A stretch of DNA of 64,000 nt from Thermococcus stetteri (GTDB lineage: Archaea; Methanobacteriota_B; Thermococci; Thermococcales; Thermococcaceae), in the NCBI RefSeq assembly GCF_017873335.1, contig NZ_JAGGKB010000005.1:62001-126000 (forward strand), given 5' to 3'. The translations under genes and the position numbers were made by a program. Shown here one piece after another: positions 29,581 to 38,159 of this stretch. Numbering within the stretch: the stretch's first letter is position 1; each line of letters starts with the position of its first letter. The notes beneath the pieces are model-generated. The model was not told the DNA's origin, searched no databases, and saw only the letters and a program-made list of their open reading frames with translations.

Positions 29581-30150
29581 TCAGTCCCCAACCACCGCGA
29601 GGTGAATCCCTAGGAGAATCAGGAAAAGAACGGCCAGGGCAATGTGGAAGAGCTTCCACCTCCTCAGCAGAACCGCGAAGCGTTTGAGCCTCTCGCTCTG
29701 CTTTTTCCTCGCGGCCATTTCAATCTTAACGTGAACGTACCGCCCGTAGAAGCCGCTTATGTTCATCAGGACCAGGACTATTGCCATTCCAAGCCCGGCC
29801 TTGCCTCCTAACGTGGAGTAGTCCGTGCAGGTGACAAAGTGAGCCAGTGCCAGTAGCGTTCCGACAACGGTGAGGCTGTGATGAATCGTCATGGGATAGA
29901 CCGGCCCGAAGACGGTGATGTACGCTCTCTCCGGCCTCATCACTATCCCAGGGCTTCCCCTTCTGTGCTCAATGATGAGCCCCCGTTTGGTGAGCGAGTA
30001 ATAGGCCACACCAACGAACACGAGACCAACTCCAAAGGCGGCCAGACCACCGAGTTCAGCCTCTCCTTCTTTTTCTCCACCGCCCTCATCGGCCGCCACC
30101 AGGCCAGTGAACAGGAGAAGGAGCATCAGACCCAACGCAAGCTTTTTCAT
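29581..30150 (-). CDS. Membrane protein with paired histidines (ferric-reductase/cytochrome b561-like)
   Basis: A 189-residue protein with a signal peptide (MKKLALGLMLLLLFTGLVAA) and about four further helices. Histidines sit at matching depths in neighbouring helices (MTIHHSLTVVGTLLALAHFV, then FHIALAVLFLILLGIHLAVV), a pattern seen in di-haem membrane cytochromes. That role is inference. The start at 30150 follows GGTGGG. Convergent with the flavin reductase (1 nt apart). Confidence 0.65.
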   Translation of the reverse strand: MKKLALGLMLLLLFTGLVAADEGGGEKEGEAELGGLAAFGVGLVFVGVAYYSLTKRGLIIEHRRGSPGIVMRPERAYITVFGPVYPMTIHHSLTVVGTLLALAHFVTCTDYSTLGGKAGLGMAIVLVLMNISGFYGRYVHVKIEMAARKKQSERLKRFAVLLRRWKLFHIALAVLFLILLGIHLAVVGD

Positions 30151-30507
30151 ACGATATCCCACCTTTTCCATTCAATAACAGCAAATTCTTGGAGTGTTGA
30201 ACCTCTCTGAGATCTTAAGAGATTTGTCAATTTCCATATAGCTGAACTTTCCAACATGAAGGGTATTGGGATCTCTGGTCCCAATGCTATCTCGTGGTAG
30301 CAGGTTTTTACTGTGATTCCTGCTGTTTCGAGATAATTCCGAAAGTAAGAAGGTCAAAAACCAATAACTTAATCCTCAACCTTTCATATATGCATTCTTA
30401 TGGGGACATCTGGCTCCGAACCATATTCGTTGATTGACGATTATTAATACAACATTAATCGAAAAACTTTTAAACGAGATTGGGGTCTATGGAGAATGGT
30501 GATTTAC
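30151..30507. other. Intergenic stretch, promoter only
   Basis: 357 bp, AT-rich. A plus-strand TATA element AACTTTTAAACG (about 30466-30477) fits the following DsrE-like gene. I see no coding sequence or RNA signature in the rest. Confidence 0.4.
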
Positions 30508-30779
30508 ATGAAGGCACTGGTCATAATCTCTGGAGCGGACGACAGGGCCCTGGTGGGCCTCATGTCGGCCCTGTGGAGGAGGCTATAGCGAATGGGGACA
30601 AGAGGTTCGTCCGGTGGATAGAAAGGCTCACGGAGTTGGGGAAGTCCCCAATAGCATGCAAGAGGTTGGCTGAGATCGGGGGATTCGAGGTAGCACTGAG
30701 AAAACACACCCGTCTGGAGTACGTGGGGAAGATAATAGCAGAGCACATTGAGAGGGGATACGTGCCAATGACGTTTTAA
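30508..30779 (+). pseudogene. DsrE-like protein, internally deleted and frameshifted
   Basis: From ATG 30508 (GGTGAT upstream) the frame reads MKALVIISGADDRALVGLMS followed by ALW, then hits a stop. In another frame VEEAIANGDKRF and then LTELGKSPIACKRLAEIGGF to GYVPMTF continue the same kind of protein. The spacing is shorter than a normal DsrE domain of about 115 residues, so an internal deletion accompanies the frame change. The segment KSPIACKR contains the family-type cysteine. Confidence 0.65.
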
Positions 30780-30822
30780 TTTTATGCCCCTTCTCTTCGA
30801 TTTTGATGGTCTATCAGTGGAT

Positions 30823-30868
30823 AGCCTAACCTGGCCAAGAGTTTAAATACTCTAACCTGTTCTAACCT
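30823..30868 (+). promoter_or_regulatory. Promoter and candidate operator of the aro operon
   Basis: AGCCTAACCTGGCC (30823-30836) lies directly upstream of the TATA element GTTTAAATAC (30841-30850). Two further copies of its core, TCTAACCT, follow at 30851-30858 and 30861-30868, in the region of the transcription start. An almost identical element (AGCCTGACCTGGCT) lies before the trp operon at 47389. Confidence 0.6.
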
Positions 30869-30911
30869 TTCGGTGATCGTCAGTGTCTCAACTTGAGGAA
30901 GTCTCAACCCT

Positions 30912-30964
30912 GGTGATGCCCCGCCAATGGGTGATGCCCCGCCAATGGGTGATGCCCCGCCAAT
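30912..30964 (+). repeat. Three tandem copies of an 18-bp unit at a gene start
   Basis: The unit GGTGATGCCCCGCCAATG is repeated three times without change (the last copy ends in AATA). Each copy contains a Shine-Dalgarno-like GGTGAT and, 8-9 nt later, an ATG, so each is a complete potential translation start. A related GGTGATGTCCCACCAATATT lies at 39271-39290 in the chorismate mutase gene of the same operon. Confidence 0.85.
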
Positions 30965-31259
30965 ATTAGTAACCCCCGGCGGGGAAGAGGTAATCAGGAA
31001 GCTCGTTCTGAGGGCTTTGAATGAAAACCAGAGATTGATACTGAGGAGCATAAACGGTAGACACCGCTCCCTGAATTCTCTACTTGAGGAGCTCAGCAGG
31101 AAGAAAAGAAAAGCCCTCTCGACGCTGAAGCTGAATGCCAGGATTCTCAAAGACCTTGGACTCATAGACTACGGCACCAAGGAAAACCCCAGACCCGTCA
31201 GGCTTACGGAGCACGGGCGGATGGTTCTAAGCCTTCTGGGGGTGGAGGGTCATGAGTGA
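30927..31259 (+). CDS. Winged-helix protein, candidate regulator of the aro operon
   Basis: A protein of about 110 residues whose core, from VIRKLVLRALNENQRLILRS to YGTKENPRPVRLTEHGRMVL, is a winged helix-turn-helix. The start is unclear. ATG 30927 lies inside the 18-bp repeats. A better-placed GTG at 30884 (after GGTGATC) starts VSQLEEVSTLV but is in another frame, which is broken by the 56 bp holding the repeats (30913-30968); without them STL would read on to VTPGGEEVI. It is the first gene of the aro operon and overlaps the transketolase gene by 8 nt. Regulation of the operon is inferred from position. Confidence 0.65.
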   Translation: MGDAPPMGDAPPILVTPGGEEVIRKLVLRALNENQRLILRSINGRHRSLNSLLEELSRKKRKALSTLKLNARILKDLGLIDYGTKENPRPVRLTEHGRMVLSLLGVEGHE

Positions 31260-31911
31260 GGTTCTCGAACCCAAAACAAAGCTCCAGAGCATGCTCCGGC
31301 CGGTCAACAACTTCCATCTTGAGTCTTCCGAGACCTGCCTTGAAATTCTCTCAGCAATTCTCGAAGAGAAGAGAGAGGACGACGTTGTGATACTCAGCAA
31401 AGGCCACTCAGCCCCAGCGTTCTACGTGATACTCCACGGGATGGGTCTTCTCAGCGACGAGGAGCTCTACAGCTTCGCGGACATAGACGGCCTCCCGAGC
31501 CACGTCATCAGGGGGCTGCCCTTCATAGAGGTTTCGAGCGGCTCCCTCGGCCAGGGCCTCTCCGTGGGCAACGGAATAGCGATGGCCAAACGCATTGACG
31601 GGGAAAAGGGCTACGTATACGTTATACTCGGCGATGGCGAGCTGGACGAGGGTCAGGTCTGGGAAGCTGCTATGACTGCATCGCACCACGGGCTCGATAG
31701 AGTGATTGCCATAGTCGACAGAAACTACTTCCAGCTAACTGGTGGCACTGAAGAAATACTTAGCAAGGAACCACTGGCCGACAAGTGGAGGGCCTTCGGC
31801 TGGGAGGTCATAGAGGTCCCGAACAGGAGGGAGGAGCTGAGGAAGGCACTCGAAACGGCTAGGGGAATCCGGGGACGGCCAAAGGTCATCATAGCGAGGT
31901 GGGAAGTGTGA
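31252..31911 (+). CDS. tktA: Transketolase, N-terminal (TPP-binding) subunit
   Basis: A 219-residue half-transketolase. It has LSKGHSAPAFYVIL, GSLGQGLSVGNG and the thiamine-diphosphate/Mg motif GDGELDEGQVWEAA...DRNYFQLTG. Together with the next gene it forms the split transketolase common in archaea. In Thermococcales it supplies erythrose 4-phosphate for the aromatic pathway, which explains its place at the head of the aro genes. ATG 31252 lies inside the end of the regulator gene. Confidence 0.92.
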   Translation: MSEVLEPKTKLQSMLRPVNNFHLESSETCLEILSAILEEKREDDVVILSKGHSAPAFYVILHGMGLLSDEELYSFADIDGLPSHVIRGLPFIEVSSGSLGQGLSVGNGIAMAKRIDGEKGYVYVILGDGELDEGQVWEAAMTASHHGLDRVIAIVDRNYFQLTGGTEEILSKEPLADKWRAFGWEVIEVPNRREELRKALETARGIRGRPKVIIARWEV

Positions 31912-32828
31912 TCGAGAGCTTTAGAGAGGCCTTCGGGAGGGCTTTAGTTGAACTGGGAAAAGAGAACCCAAACATAGTAGTCCTCGACGCCGACGTCAAG
32001 AGCTCGACGAAAACGGCCTACTTCGAGAGGGCCTTTCCCGAGAGGTTCATCCAGGTAGGCATAAGCGAGCAGGACATAGTCTCAACGGCGGCTGGTCTTG
32101 CCGTAGCCGGCAAGATCCCGGTCGTTTCAGCATTCGCCGCCTTCCTGATGCGGGCCTGGGAGCAGATAAGGAACACAATAGCCAGGGACAACCTCAACGT
32201 CAAGCTTGTCCCCACCCACTCGGGCTTTTCAGACCACATGGATGGTTCCTCCCATCAGTGCCTCGAGGACATAGCCCTCATGCGGGTTTTGCCCAACATG
32301 ACGGTCGTGGTTCCGGCTGATGCCCCCTCGGTGCCCGTTCTCCTTCGGCAAGTCATCGAGCTTGAAGGGCCGGTTTACATGCGCCTCGGCAGGGATCACG
32401 CTCCGAGGGTCTACGAAAGGCCAGGGCTTGAACTGGGGAAGGCCAGCGTTCTAAGGAAGGGAAGTGACGTTCTCCTTGTGGCTACAGGAGTTATGGTGTC
32501 GGTTGCCCTCGAAGCGGCGAGAAAGCTGGAGGAGAGGGGAATAAGCGCTGGAGTCATTGACATGCACACGATAAAGCCCCTCGACGAGGAAACCCTGCTG
32601 AGGCTCGCATCCAGGGTAGAGCTCGTAATCACGCTTGAGGAGCACAGCATCTACGGCGGCCTCGGGGGAGCGGTGGCGGAGGTTCTCTCGGAGAAGATGC
32701 CGAAGAGGCTCATCAGGATCGGAACTACCAAGTTCGGCAGGTCGAGCAGGGACTACTTCGCGCTCCTTGAGAGGTACGGGTTGACTGCTGAAAACGTAGT
32801 TAGGAGGATTGGGGAGGTGTTGGTATGA
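31908..32828 (+). CDS. tktB: Transketolase, C-terminal (pyrimidine-binding) subunit
   Basis: A 306-residue partner of the previous gene. Recognisable segments are VVLDADVKSSTKTAYF, the catalytic-Glu region GISEQDIVSTAAGLA, PTHSGFSDHMDGSSHQ and the C-terminal ITLEEHSIYGGLG. I chose GTG 31908, which overlaps the upstream stop (GTGTGA) and has GAGGTGGG before it; GTG 31899 would be inside that site. It makes erythrose 4-phosphate with TktA. Confidence 0.92.
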   Translation: MIESFREAFGRALVELGKENPNIVVLDADVKSSTKTAYFERAFPERFIQVGISEQDIVSTAAGLAVAGKIPVVSAFAAFLMRAWEQIRNTIARDNLNVKLVPTHSGFSDHMDGSSHQCLEDIALMRVLPNMTVVVPADAPSVPVLLRQVIELEGPVYMRLGRDHAPRVYERPGLELGKASVLRKGSDVLLVATGVMVSVALEAARKLEERGISAGVIDMHTIKPLDEETLLRLASRVELVITLEEHSIYGGLGGAVAEVLSEKMPKRLIRIGTTKFGRSSRDYFALLERYGLTAENVVRRIGEVLV

Positions 32829-33739
32829 GCTTTAAGTTCAGCAGGGAGGGGAAGTCTAAGACGGTCGTTAGGGTTGATGGCGTCAAGATAGGCGATGGGT
32901 TCACTCTGATAGCCGGTCCCTGCGCCATAGAGAGTGAGGAGCAGATAATGAAAGTTGCCGAGTTCCTGGCAGAGAAGGGAGTCAAGGTGCTCAGGGGAGG
33001 GGCCTTCAAGCCGAGAACTAGCCCCTACTCCTTCCAGGGGCACGGTGAGAAGGCTTTGAGGTGGATGAGAAAAGCCGCGGATGAGTACGGCCTCATAACG
33101 GTCACCGAAGTCATGGACGTTTCACAGGTTGAGCTCGTCTCAAAGTACTCGGACATGCTCCAGATAGGGGCCAGAAACGCCCAGAACTTCGAGCTCCTCA
33201 AGGCCGTTGGAAAGGTAGACAACCCCGTGGTTTTGAAGAGAGGTATGGCAAACACCGTCCAGGAGCTCCTTTACTCAGCCGAATACATCCTCAGCGAGGG
33301 CAACGAGAACGTTATCCTCTGCGAGAGGGGTATAAGAACCTTCGAGACCTCCACGAGGTTCACGCTGGACATCTCCGCCGTTCCAGTAGTCAAAGAGCTC
33401 TCGCACCTGCCGATAATAGTCGATCCATCGCACCCAGCTGGGAGAAGAGAGTTTGTGATACCCCTTGCAAAGGCTGCCTACGCCGTCGGAGCCGACGGGA
33501 TAATGGTTGAGGTTCACCCCGAGCCGGACAAGGCCCTCTCAGACCCGGCCCAGCAGCTGACCTTCGGGGACTTCGAGAGGCTTTTGAGGGAGCTTGAAGG
33601 GCTCGGATGGAAGGTAGAGACTTCCAGAGAGGCCGCAGAGGGCGTTTCGAGGTACGTGCTCTCAGAGAGGGTCGAGGAGACCGACTGGTACACAGAGGTC
33701 TTCCTCATGGAGCTGGGGGGGCTCGGATGGAGGGCCTGA
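32825..33739 (+). CDS. aroF: 3-deoxy-7-phosphoheptulonate (DAHP) synthase, type I-beta, with a C-terminal extension
   Basis: Condenses phosphoenolpyruvate and erythrose 4-phosphate, the first committed step. Motifs are present: IAGPCAIES (about 31-39), KPRTSPYSFQG, VLKRGM, the DPSHPAGRR metal region and MVEVHPEPDKALSD. Such archaeal enzymes are about 260-270 residues and end near RELEGLGWK. Here the frame continues another 40 residues (VETSREAAEGVSRYVL to [10 protein letters not shown]). The end overlaps aroB by 13 nt. The start overlaps tktB by 4 nt. Confidence 0.92.
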   Translation: MSFKFSREGKSKTVVRVDGVKIGDGFTLIAGPCAIESEEQIMKVAEFLAEKGVKVLRGGAFKPRTSPYSFQGHGEKALRWMRKAADEYGLITVTEVMDVSQVELVSKYSDMLQIGARNAQNFELLKAVGKVDNPVVLKRGMANTVQELLYSAEYILSEGNENVILCERGIRTFETSTRFTLDISAVPVVKELSHLPIIVDPSHPAGRREFVIPLAKAAYAVGADGIMVEVHPEPDKALSDPAQQLTFGDFERLLRELEGLGWKVETSREAAEGVSRYVLSERVEETDWYTEVFLMELGGLGWRA

Positions 33740-34731
33740 CTTTCGGCCCCCTCTCCACCCTTTCCTCCCTCGTGGAGGAGCTGAACCCCTACAGGGTTGC
33801 ATTTCTCACAAACACGACGGTGGAGAGGCTCTGGCTTGAAAAAGCCTCCAACTGGATAGAGGATCCGATAAAGATAGTCATCCCAGACGGCGAGGAGTAC
33901 AAGAATGTCGAGACCGTCATGGCAATCTGGAGGAGGCTCCAGGATGAGGGCTTCACGAGAAAGTCCCTGCTGATAGGTCTCGGCGGGGGAGTCTTGACTG
34001 ATATAGCGGGCTTCGTAGCCTCGACCTACATGAGGGGGACCCTCCTAGGCCTCGTTCCAACGACGCTTTTAGCTCAGGTGGACGCTGCCATAGGGGGCAA
34101 GACCGGGGTGAACTTCAACGGGAAGAACATGGTCGGAACTTTTTACCTCCCCAACTTTGTTCTAATAGCCCATGAGACACTCTCAACGCTTCCAGAGGAG
34201 GAAGTTAGGAACGGCCTCGGCGAGGTCGCCAAGTACGCCATCCTCGATAGGAAAATCTACGCCCTCACGAAAGACTTCGAGGGAATAAGCGAGACCCTCA
34301 TCAGGGAGTGCGCCCTCTTCAAGGCAGAGGTAGTTGAGAAAGACCCGGAGGAGAAGGGGATGAGGAGGATCCTCAACCTCGGGCACACTGCCGGACACGC
34401 CATCGAGAAGCTGTCGAGCTACGGGATAAAGCACGGGTTGGCCGTTGCCATGGGGCTTGCGGTGGCTTCGAAGATCGGGGAAGAGCTGTACGGCTTCGAC
34501 TCCGGAAAGGTCGAGGAGCTTCTCCAAGGAATGGGACTGCCAACGAGACACCCCTTTGGGGCCGGGGACATAATAAGGGAGATGAGGCTCGACAAGAAGG
34601 CCTGGTACGGGAGGATAGTCTTCGTTGTTCCGGTTGAGATAGGGGAAGTCGTCGTTGAGGAAGTGGATGAAGGCGTGATAAGAAGGGCCCTGGAGGCCAC
34701 TGAAGATGATAGCTGGAGTGGTGGTGGCTAA
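33727..34731 (+). CDS. aroB: 3-dehydroquinate synthase
   Basis: A 334-residue NAD-dependent enzyme converting DAHP to 3-dehydroquinate. The NAD-binding segment [20 protein letters not shown] and the metal ligands (Glu in [12 protein letters not shown], His in [11 protein letters not shown] and in the later [11 protein letters not shown]) are present. I chose ATG 33727, where the conserved protein begins; the longer open frame upstream is out-of-frame DAHP synthase sequence. The end overlaps aroD by 26 nt. Confidence 0.95.
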   Translation: MEGLTFGPLSTLSSLVEELNPYRVAFLTNTTVERLWLEKASNWIEDPIKIVIPDGEEYKNVETVMAIWRRLQDEGFTRKSLLIGLGGGVLTDIAGFVASTYMRGTLLGLVPTTLLAQVDAAIGGKTGVNFNGKNMVGTFYLPNFVLIAHETLSTLPEEEVRNGLGEVAKYAILDRKIYALTKDFEGISETLIRECALFKAEVVEKDPEEKGMRRILNLGHTAGHAIEKLSSYGIKHGLAVAMGLAVASKIGEELYGFDSGKVEELLQGMGLPTRHPFGAGDIIREMRLDKKAWYGRIVFVVPVEIGEVVVEEVDEGVIRRALEATEDDSWSGGG

Positions 34732-35347
34732 AAACCCGGGGGAGGCCCTTGAGAAGATCAGGGGCTCAGATTTTCCCCTCTACGAGGTCAGGCTGGACTC
34801 CTTCGAGGACTTTGAGGGCCTTGAGGTACTGGCCGAGTACTCGAAAATGCTCATCTTCACGCCTAGGAGACGGGAGGAGGGTGGTCTCAGGGAGATGGGA
34901 GAGGTAGAGAGGCTTGAGCTGTACAAGAGAGCCATTGAGCTGAGGCCGGCCTACGTGGATGTTGAGCTCAACTCGGAGATTGTCGGGGAGGTTGTGGGGC
35001 TCGCGAGGGAAAAGGGCGTGAGCGTTATCCTCTCGTACCACGACTTCGAAGGGACACCAAACTTCGGGGAGCTCCTCTCAATCCTGGGGGAAATGGAGAA
35101 GCTTGAGCCCGATGTTATGAAGGTCGTCACCACCGCGAACTCGGTCCTCGACAACCTGAGGGTTTTGAGGCTCTACGGGAGGGCCGAGAACCTCATCGCC
35201 TTCTGCATGGGGCCCCTTGGAAGGGTCTCCAGGGTCTTCTCGGCTCAACTCGCGCCCTTCACTTACGCGCCCCTGGATGAGACTGTAGCTCCGGGACAGC
35301 TCCTAGCGGAAGAGCTGGAGAGGCTGAGGGTGATGCTCTTTGGCTGA
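34706..35347 (+). CDS. aroD: 3-dehydroquinate dehydratase, type I
   Basis: A 213-residue Schiff-base class enzyme that dehydrates 3-dehydroquinate. The substrate-binding Glu/Arg in YEVRLDSF (about 27-34), the catalytic His in [11 protein letters not shown] (about 113) and the Schiff-base Lys in VMKVVTTAN (about 138) are visible, with the C-terminal [12 protein letters not shown]. The start lies within the end of aroB, so the two are translationally coupled. Confidence 0.94.
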   Translation: MIAGVVVAKNPGEALEKIRGSDFPLYEVRLDSFEDFEGLEVLAEYSKMLIFTPRRREEGGLREMGEVERLELYKRAIELRPAYVDVELNSEIVGEVVGLAREKGVSVILSYHDFEGTPNFGELLSILGEMEKLEPDVMKVVTTANSVLDNLRVLRLYGRAENLIAFCMGPLGRVSRVFSAQLAPFTYAPLDETVAPGQLLAEELERLRVMLFG

Positions 35348-36158
35348 CGCGAAAACGGGACTCTACGGCCTCATAGGATTTCCGGCAAGGCACTCGCTCA
35401 GTCCAGCTATGCACAACGCGGCTTTCAAAGCCCTTGGCATCAACGCGGTTTATCTTGCCTTCGAGGTCCACCCTGATAAGCTTGGAGAGGCGATAGGGGG
35501 CGTTAGAGCCCTCGGCATCTCTGGTCTCAATGTAACGATGCCCTACAAGGAGGCGGTAGTTCGTTTCCTCAACTCCCTATCGGGTGATTCTGAGGAAATT
35601 GGAAGCGTCAACACGGTCGTTAACCGAAACGGAAGGCTGGAAGGCCACACCACGGATGGCATCGGTGCTAGGAGGGCCCTTGAGAGGGCTGTTGAGCTCG
35701 GCGATAGGAGGATCCTAATCCTCGGCGCTGGAGGCGCTGGAAAGGCCATAGCCCATGAACTTGCCAAGGACAACGAGGTAGTAGTTCTGAACAGGACTCC
35801 GGAGAAGGCGAGGGCCCTCGAGAGGTTCGGCGTTACCGGCGATTCCCTCAACAGGGCGAACCTGGTGAAGTACATCGAATGGGCCGAGATCCTGATAAAC
35901 GCGACCTCAGTTGGGATGAACTCCTGGGAGACGCCGGTTTCGGGGGAGATGCTGAATGAAAAACTCGTTGTCATGGATATAATCTACAAGCCCCTGAAAA
36001 CGCGCCTCTTGAGCGAGGCCGAGCTGAGGGGCTGTAGAACTGTTGACGGCCTCTGGATGCTCGTCTACCAGGGGATCGAGAGCTTCAGGCTTTGGACTGG
36101 ATTGGAACCGGACGAAAACCTGATGAGGGGGGCTGTGCTTGAGGGCCTCGGCCAGTAG
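35340..36158 (+). CDS. aroE: Shikimate dehydrogenase
   Basis: A 272-residue NADPH enzyme reducing 3-dehydroshikimate. Shikimate-site residues are in [12 protein letters not shown] and the catalytic Lys in [10 protein letters not shown]; the dinucleotide loop is [11 protein letters not shown] and the NADP-selecting segment VLNRTPEKA. The start is TTG 35340, which overlaps the aroD stop by 8 nt; the protein's conserved start GLYGLIGFP follows directly. Confidence 0.94.
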   Translation: MADAKTGLYGLIGFPARHSLSPAMHNAAFKALGINAVYLAFEVHPDKLGEAIGGVRALGISGLNVTMPYKEAVVRFLNSLSGDSEEIGSVNTVVNRNGRLEGHTTDGIGARRALERAVELGDRRILILGAGGAGKAIAHELAKDNEVVVLNRTPEKARALERFGVTGDSLNRANLVKYIEWAEILINATSVGMNSWETPVSGEMLNEKLVVMDIIYKPLKTRLLSEAELRGCRTVDGLWMLVYQGIESFRLWTGLEPDENLMRGAVLEGLGQ

Positions 36159-36954
36159 CGCCGTCACAGTTGTGAACGCCTTCGCAACGGGGATCGGCTC
36201 GGCAATTGGGATAGACCTCTGGACGAGGGCGAAGGTTAAGCTGGCCGGAGAAGGGATCGAGGGTGAAATCAGGGTTAGGGGGGAGCGGGTTGATGATTTC
36301 AGGCTTATTAAAGTGGTCGTTGATGTTTTCAGGGAAAAAGCCGGTGAGGACTTCGGGGTCAGGTTCAAGATAGAGTCGGAGATACCCATCGGGATGGGCC
36401 TTAAGAGCAGTTCCGCGGTAGCTAACGCCCTCTCAAAGGCCCTGACGGACGCCTTAGGGCTCGATATGGAGGATTTGGATGTGATAAAAGCCGGGGTTGA
36501 GGGGGCGAAGAGGGCCGGCGTTACAATCACAGGGGCCTTTGACGATGCCTGCGCCTCCTACTTTGGTTCGCTCTGGGTCACCGACAACCGCTCGATGAAA
36601 GTTCTCCTCCGTTCCGAGGTCGAACCGGTTCCCGTGGTGGTCCTCCTCCCCGGAGAAACCCTCCTAACGGAGAGCCTAAGCGGAAAGGACTTCTCATCGA
36701 TCAAACCTTACGTTGAAGAGGCCGTGAGACTGGTTCTCGGAGGGGAGTGGAGGAAAGCGGCCCTCATAAACGGACTCCTCTATTCTACCTACTTGGGACA
36801 TTCCATAGAACCCTTCAGGATCGCCTTGGAGAGGAAGGCCGTGGTTGGTTTGAGTGGTAAGGGACCGGCAATGTTCGCTGTAACGGAGGAGCCCGAGGAG
36901 CTTGCCGAGGAATGGAGGCGTTTCGGAGAGGTAATAACGACCGAGCTGAGGTGA
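36139..36954 (+). CDS. aroK: Archaeal shikimate kinase (GHMP family)
   Basis: A 271-residue kinase of the GHMP family that replaces the bacterial-type AroK in archaea. The ATP loop is [16 protein letters not shown] (about 89-104), the N-terminal [11 protein letters not shown] motif is present, and [12 protein letters not shown] near the C-terminus is the third family motif. The start is TTG 36139, inside the last 20 nt of aroE. Confidence 0.94.
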   Translation: MRASASSAVTVVNAFATGIGSAIGIDLWTRAKVKLAGEGIEGEIRVRGERVDDFRLIKVVVDVFREKAGEDFGVRFKIESEIPIGMGLKSSSAVANALSKALTDALGLDMEDLDVIKAGVEGAKRAGVTITGAFDDACASYFGSLWVTDNRSMKVLLRSEVEPVPVVVLLPGETLLTESLSGKDFSSIKPYVEEAVRLVLGGEWRKAALINGLLYSTYLGHSIEPFRIALERKAVVGLSGKGPAMFAVTEEPEELAEEWRRFGEVITTELR

Positions 36955-36959
36955 TCGCG

Positions 36960-38159
36960 TTGATAATCAGACCCGTTGATGAAGTCAGGGGGGAGCTCGA
37001 TGCACCTCCCTCGAAGAGCTACACCCACAGGGCCTACTTCCTAGCTTTACTGGCCGAGGAGGATAGCGTGATCGAAAACCCCCTGACCTGCGACGATACC
37101 CTCGCTACTGTGGGAGCTATAAGGGCTTTCGGGGCAAAGGTTGATGGGGGAAACGTTAAACCGCCGGAGGAGCCCTCGGCAGGCTTCGTATATGCCAGAG
37201 AATCCGGGACGACGGCGAGGTTCTCTGTGGCCATCGCCGGGGGAATCAACGGCGGAACCATCGTGGACGGGGCTGGAAGGCTGAGGGCGAGACCGATGGG
37301 CGGGCTCGTTAGGGCGTTGAAGGATCTGGGGGCCGAGGTTAAAGGCTCTCATCTCCCACTGACTGTGAGGGGTCCTGTAAAGCCCGGAAGGGTCAGGGTG
37401 GATGCGTCCAAGTCCTCCCAGTTCGTCAGCGGGCTTCTCCTCCTAGCTTCAAAGGTCGGGCTGAAGGTTGAGGTTGAGGACCCAGTCTCAAGGCCCTACG
37501 TAGAGATGACCCTCAGAACGATGGAGGCCTTTGGGGTGGAGTTCGAGAGGGACGGTTTCTCCTTCGAGGTTCATCCCGGTGTTAGGGGGGCCAAGTACAG
37601 GGTTCCGGGCGACTACTCGACAGCCTCCTTTTTCCTCGCCGCTGGGGCCCTGTACGGTAAAGTTAGGGTGGGGAACCTCCTGAGGGATGACGTTCAGGCT
37701 GATATGGCCTTCCTCGATGCCCTGGAGGAGTTCGGCGCGAGGGTGAGGAGGGGGAAAGACTACGTCGAAGTGGAGAGGGATGGGCTTAAAGCGGTCACGC
37801 TCGACTGCTCCGATTTTCCCGACTCTTTCCCCATACTTGCGGTTGTTGCGGCTTACGCCGATGGAAAGAGCGTCATAAAGGCGAGACAGCTCAGGTTCAA
37901 GGAGAGCGACAGGGTGAGGGCCATGGCGGCCAACCTGGCGAGGATGGGGGTCAAGGTTAAGGAACTCGAGGACGGGCTTGAGATAGAGGGCGGAAGGCCG
38001 AAGGGCGCTGAGATAGAGACCTTCAACGACCACAGAATAGCGATGGCTATGACCGTAGCGGCCCTCGGCGCTGAAGGCCCCTCGATCATTGATAACCCCC
38101 GGAGCGTCTCCAAATCCCATCCCGGGTTTTTTGACGACCTGAGGAGGCTTCTGGAATGA
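36960..38159 (+). CDS. aroA: 5-enolpyruvylshikimate-3-phosphate synthase
   Basis: A 399-residue enzyme. Conserved features are LDAPPSKSYTHRAYFLALLA (substrate Lys/Arg), ARESGTTARF, RARPMGGLVRAL and RFKESDRVRAMA near the C-terminus. I chose TTG 36960 because GAGGTGA stands 5 nt before it and the conserved start follows at once; the frame is open further upstream only as a shadow of aroK. The end overlaps aroC (ATGA). Confidence 0.95.
   Translation: MIIRPVDEVRGELDAPPSKSYTHRAYFLALLAEEDSVIENPLTCDDTLATVGAIRAFGAKVDGGNVKPPEEPSAGFVYARESGTTARFSVAIAGGINGGTIVDGAGRLRARPMGGLVRALKDLGAEVKGSHLPLTVRGPVKPGRVRVDASKSSQFVSGLLLLASKVGLKVEVEDPVSRPYVEMTLRTMEAFGVEFERDGFSFEVHPGVRGAKYRVPGDYSTASFFLAAGALYGKVRVGNLLRDDVQADMAFLDALEEFGARVRRGKDYVEVERDGLKAVTLDCSDFPDSFPILAVVAAYADGKSVIKARQLRFKESDRVRAMAANLARMGVKVKELEDGLEIEGGRPKGAEIETFNDHRIAMAMTVAALGAEGPSIIDNPRSVSKSHPGFFDDLRRLLE

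Noticed and set aside
30912-30964. Tandem repeats as a possible CRISPR
   Set aside because: The units are 18 bp, directly adjacent and lack spacers; no cas genes are nearby.
30782-31165. A minus-strand frame of 127 codons with repeated IGGASP units
   Set aside because: It reads the reverse of the 18-bp repeats and of the winged-helix gene; no ribosome binding site.
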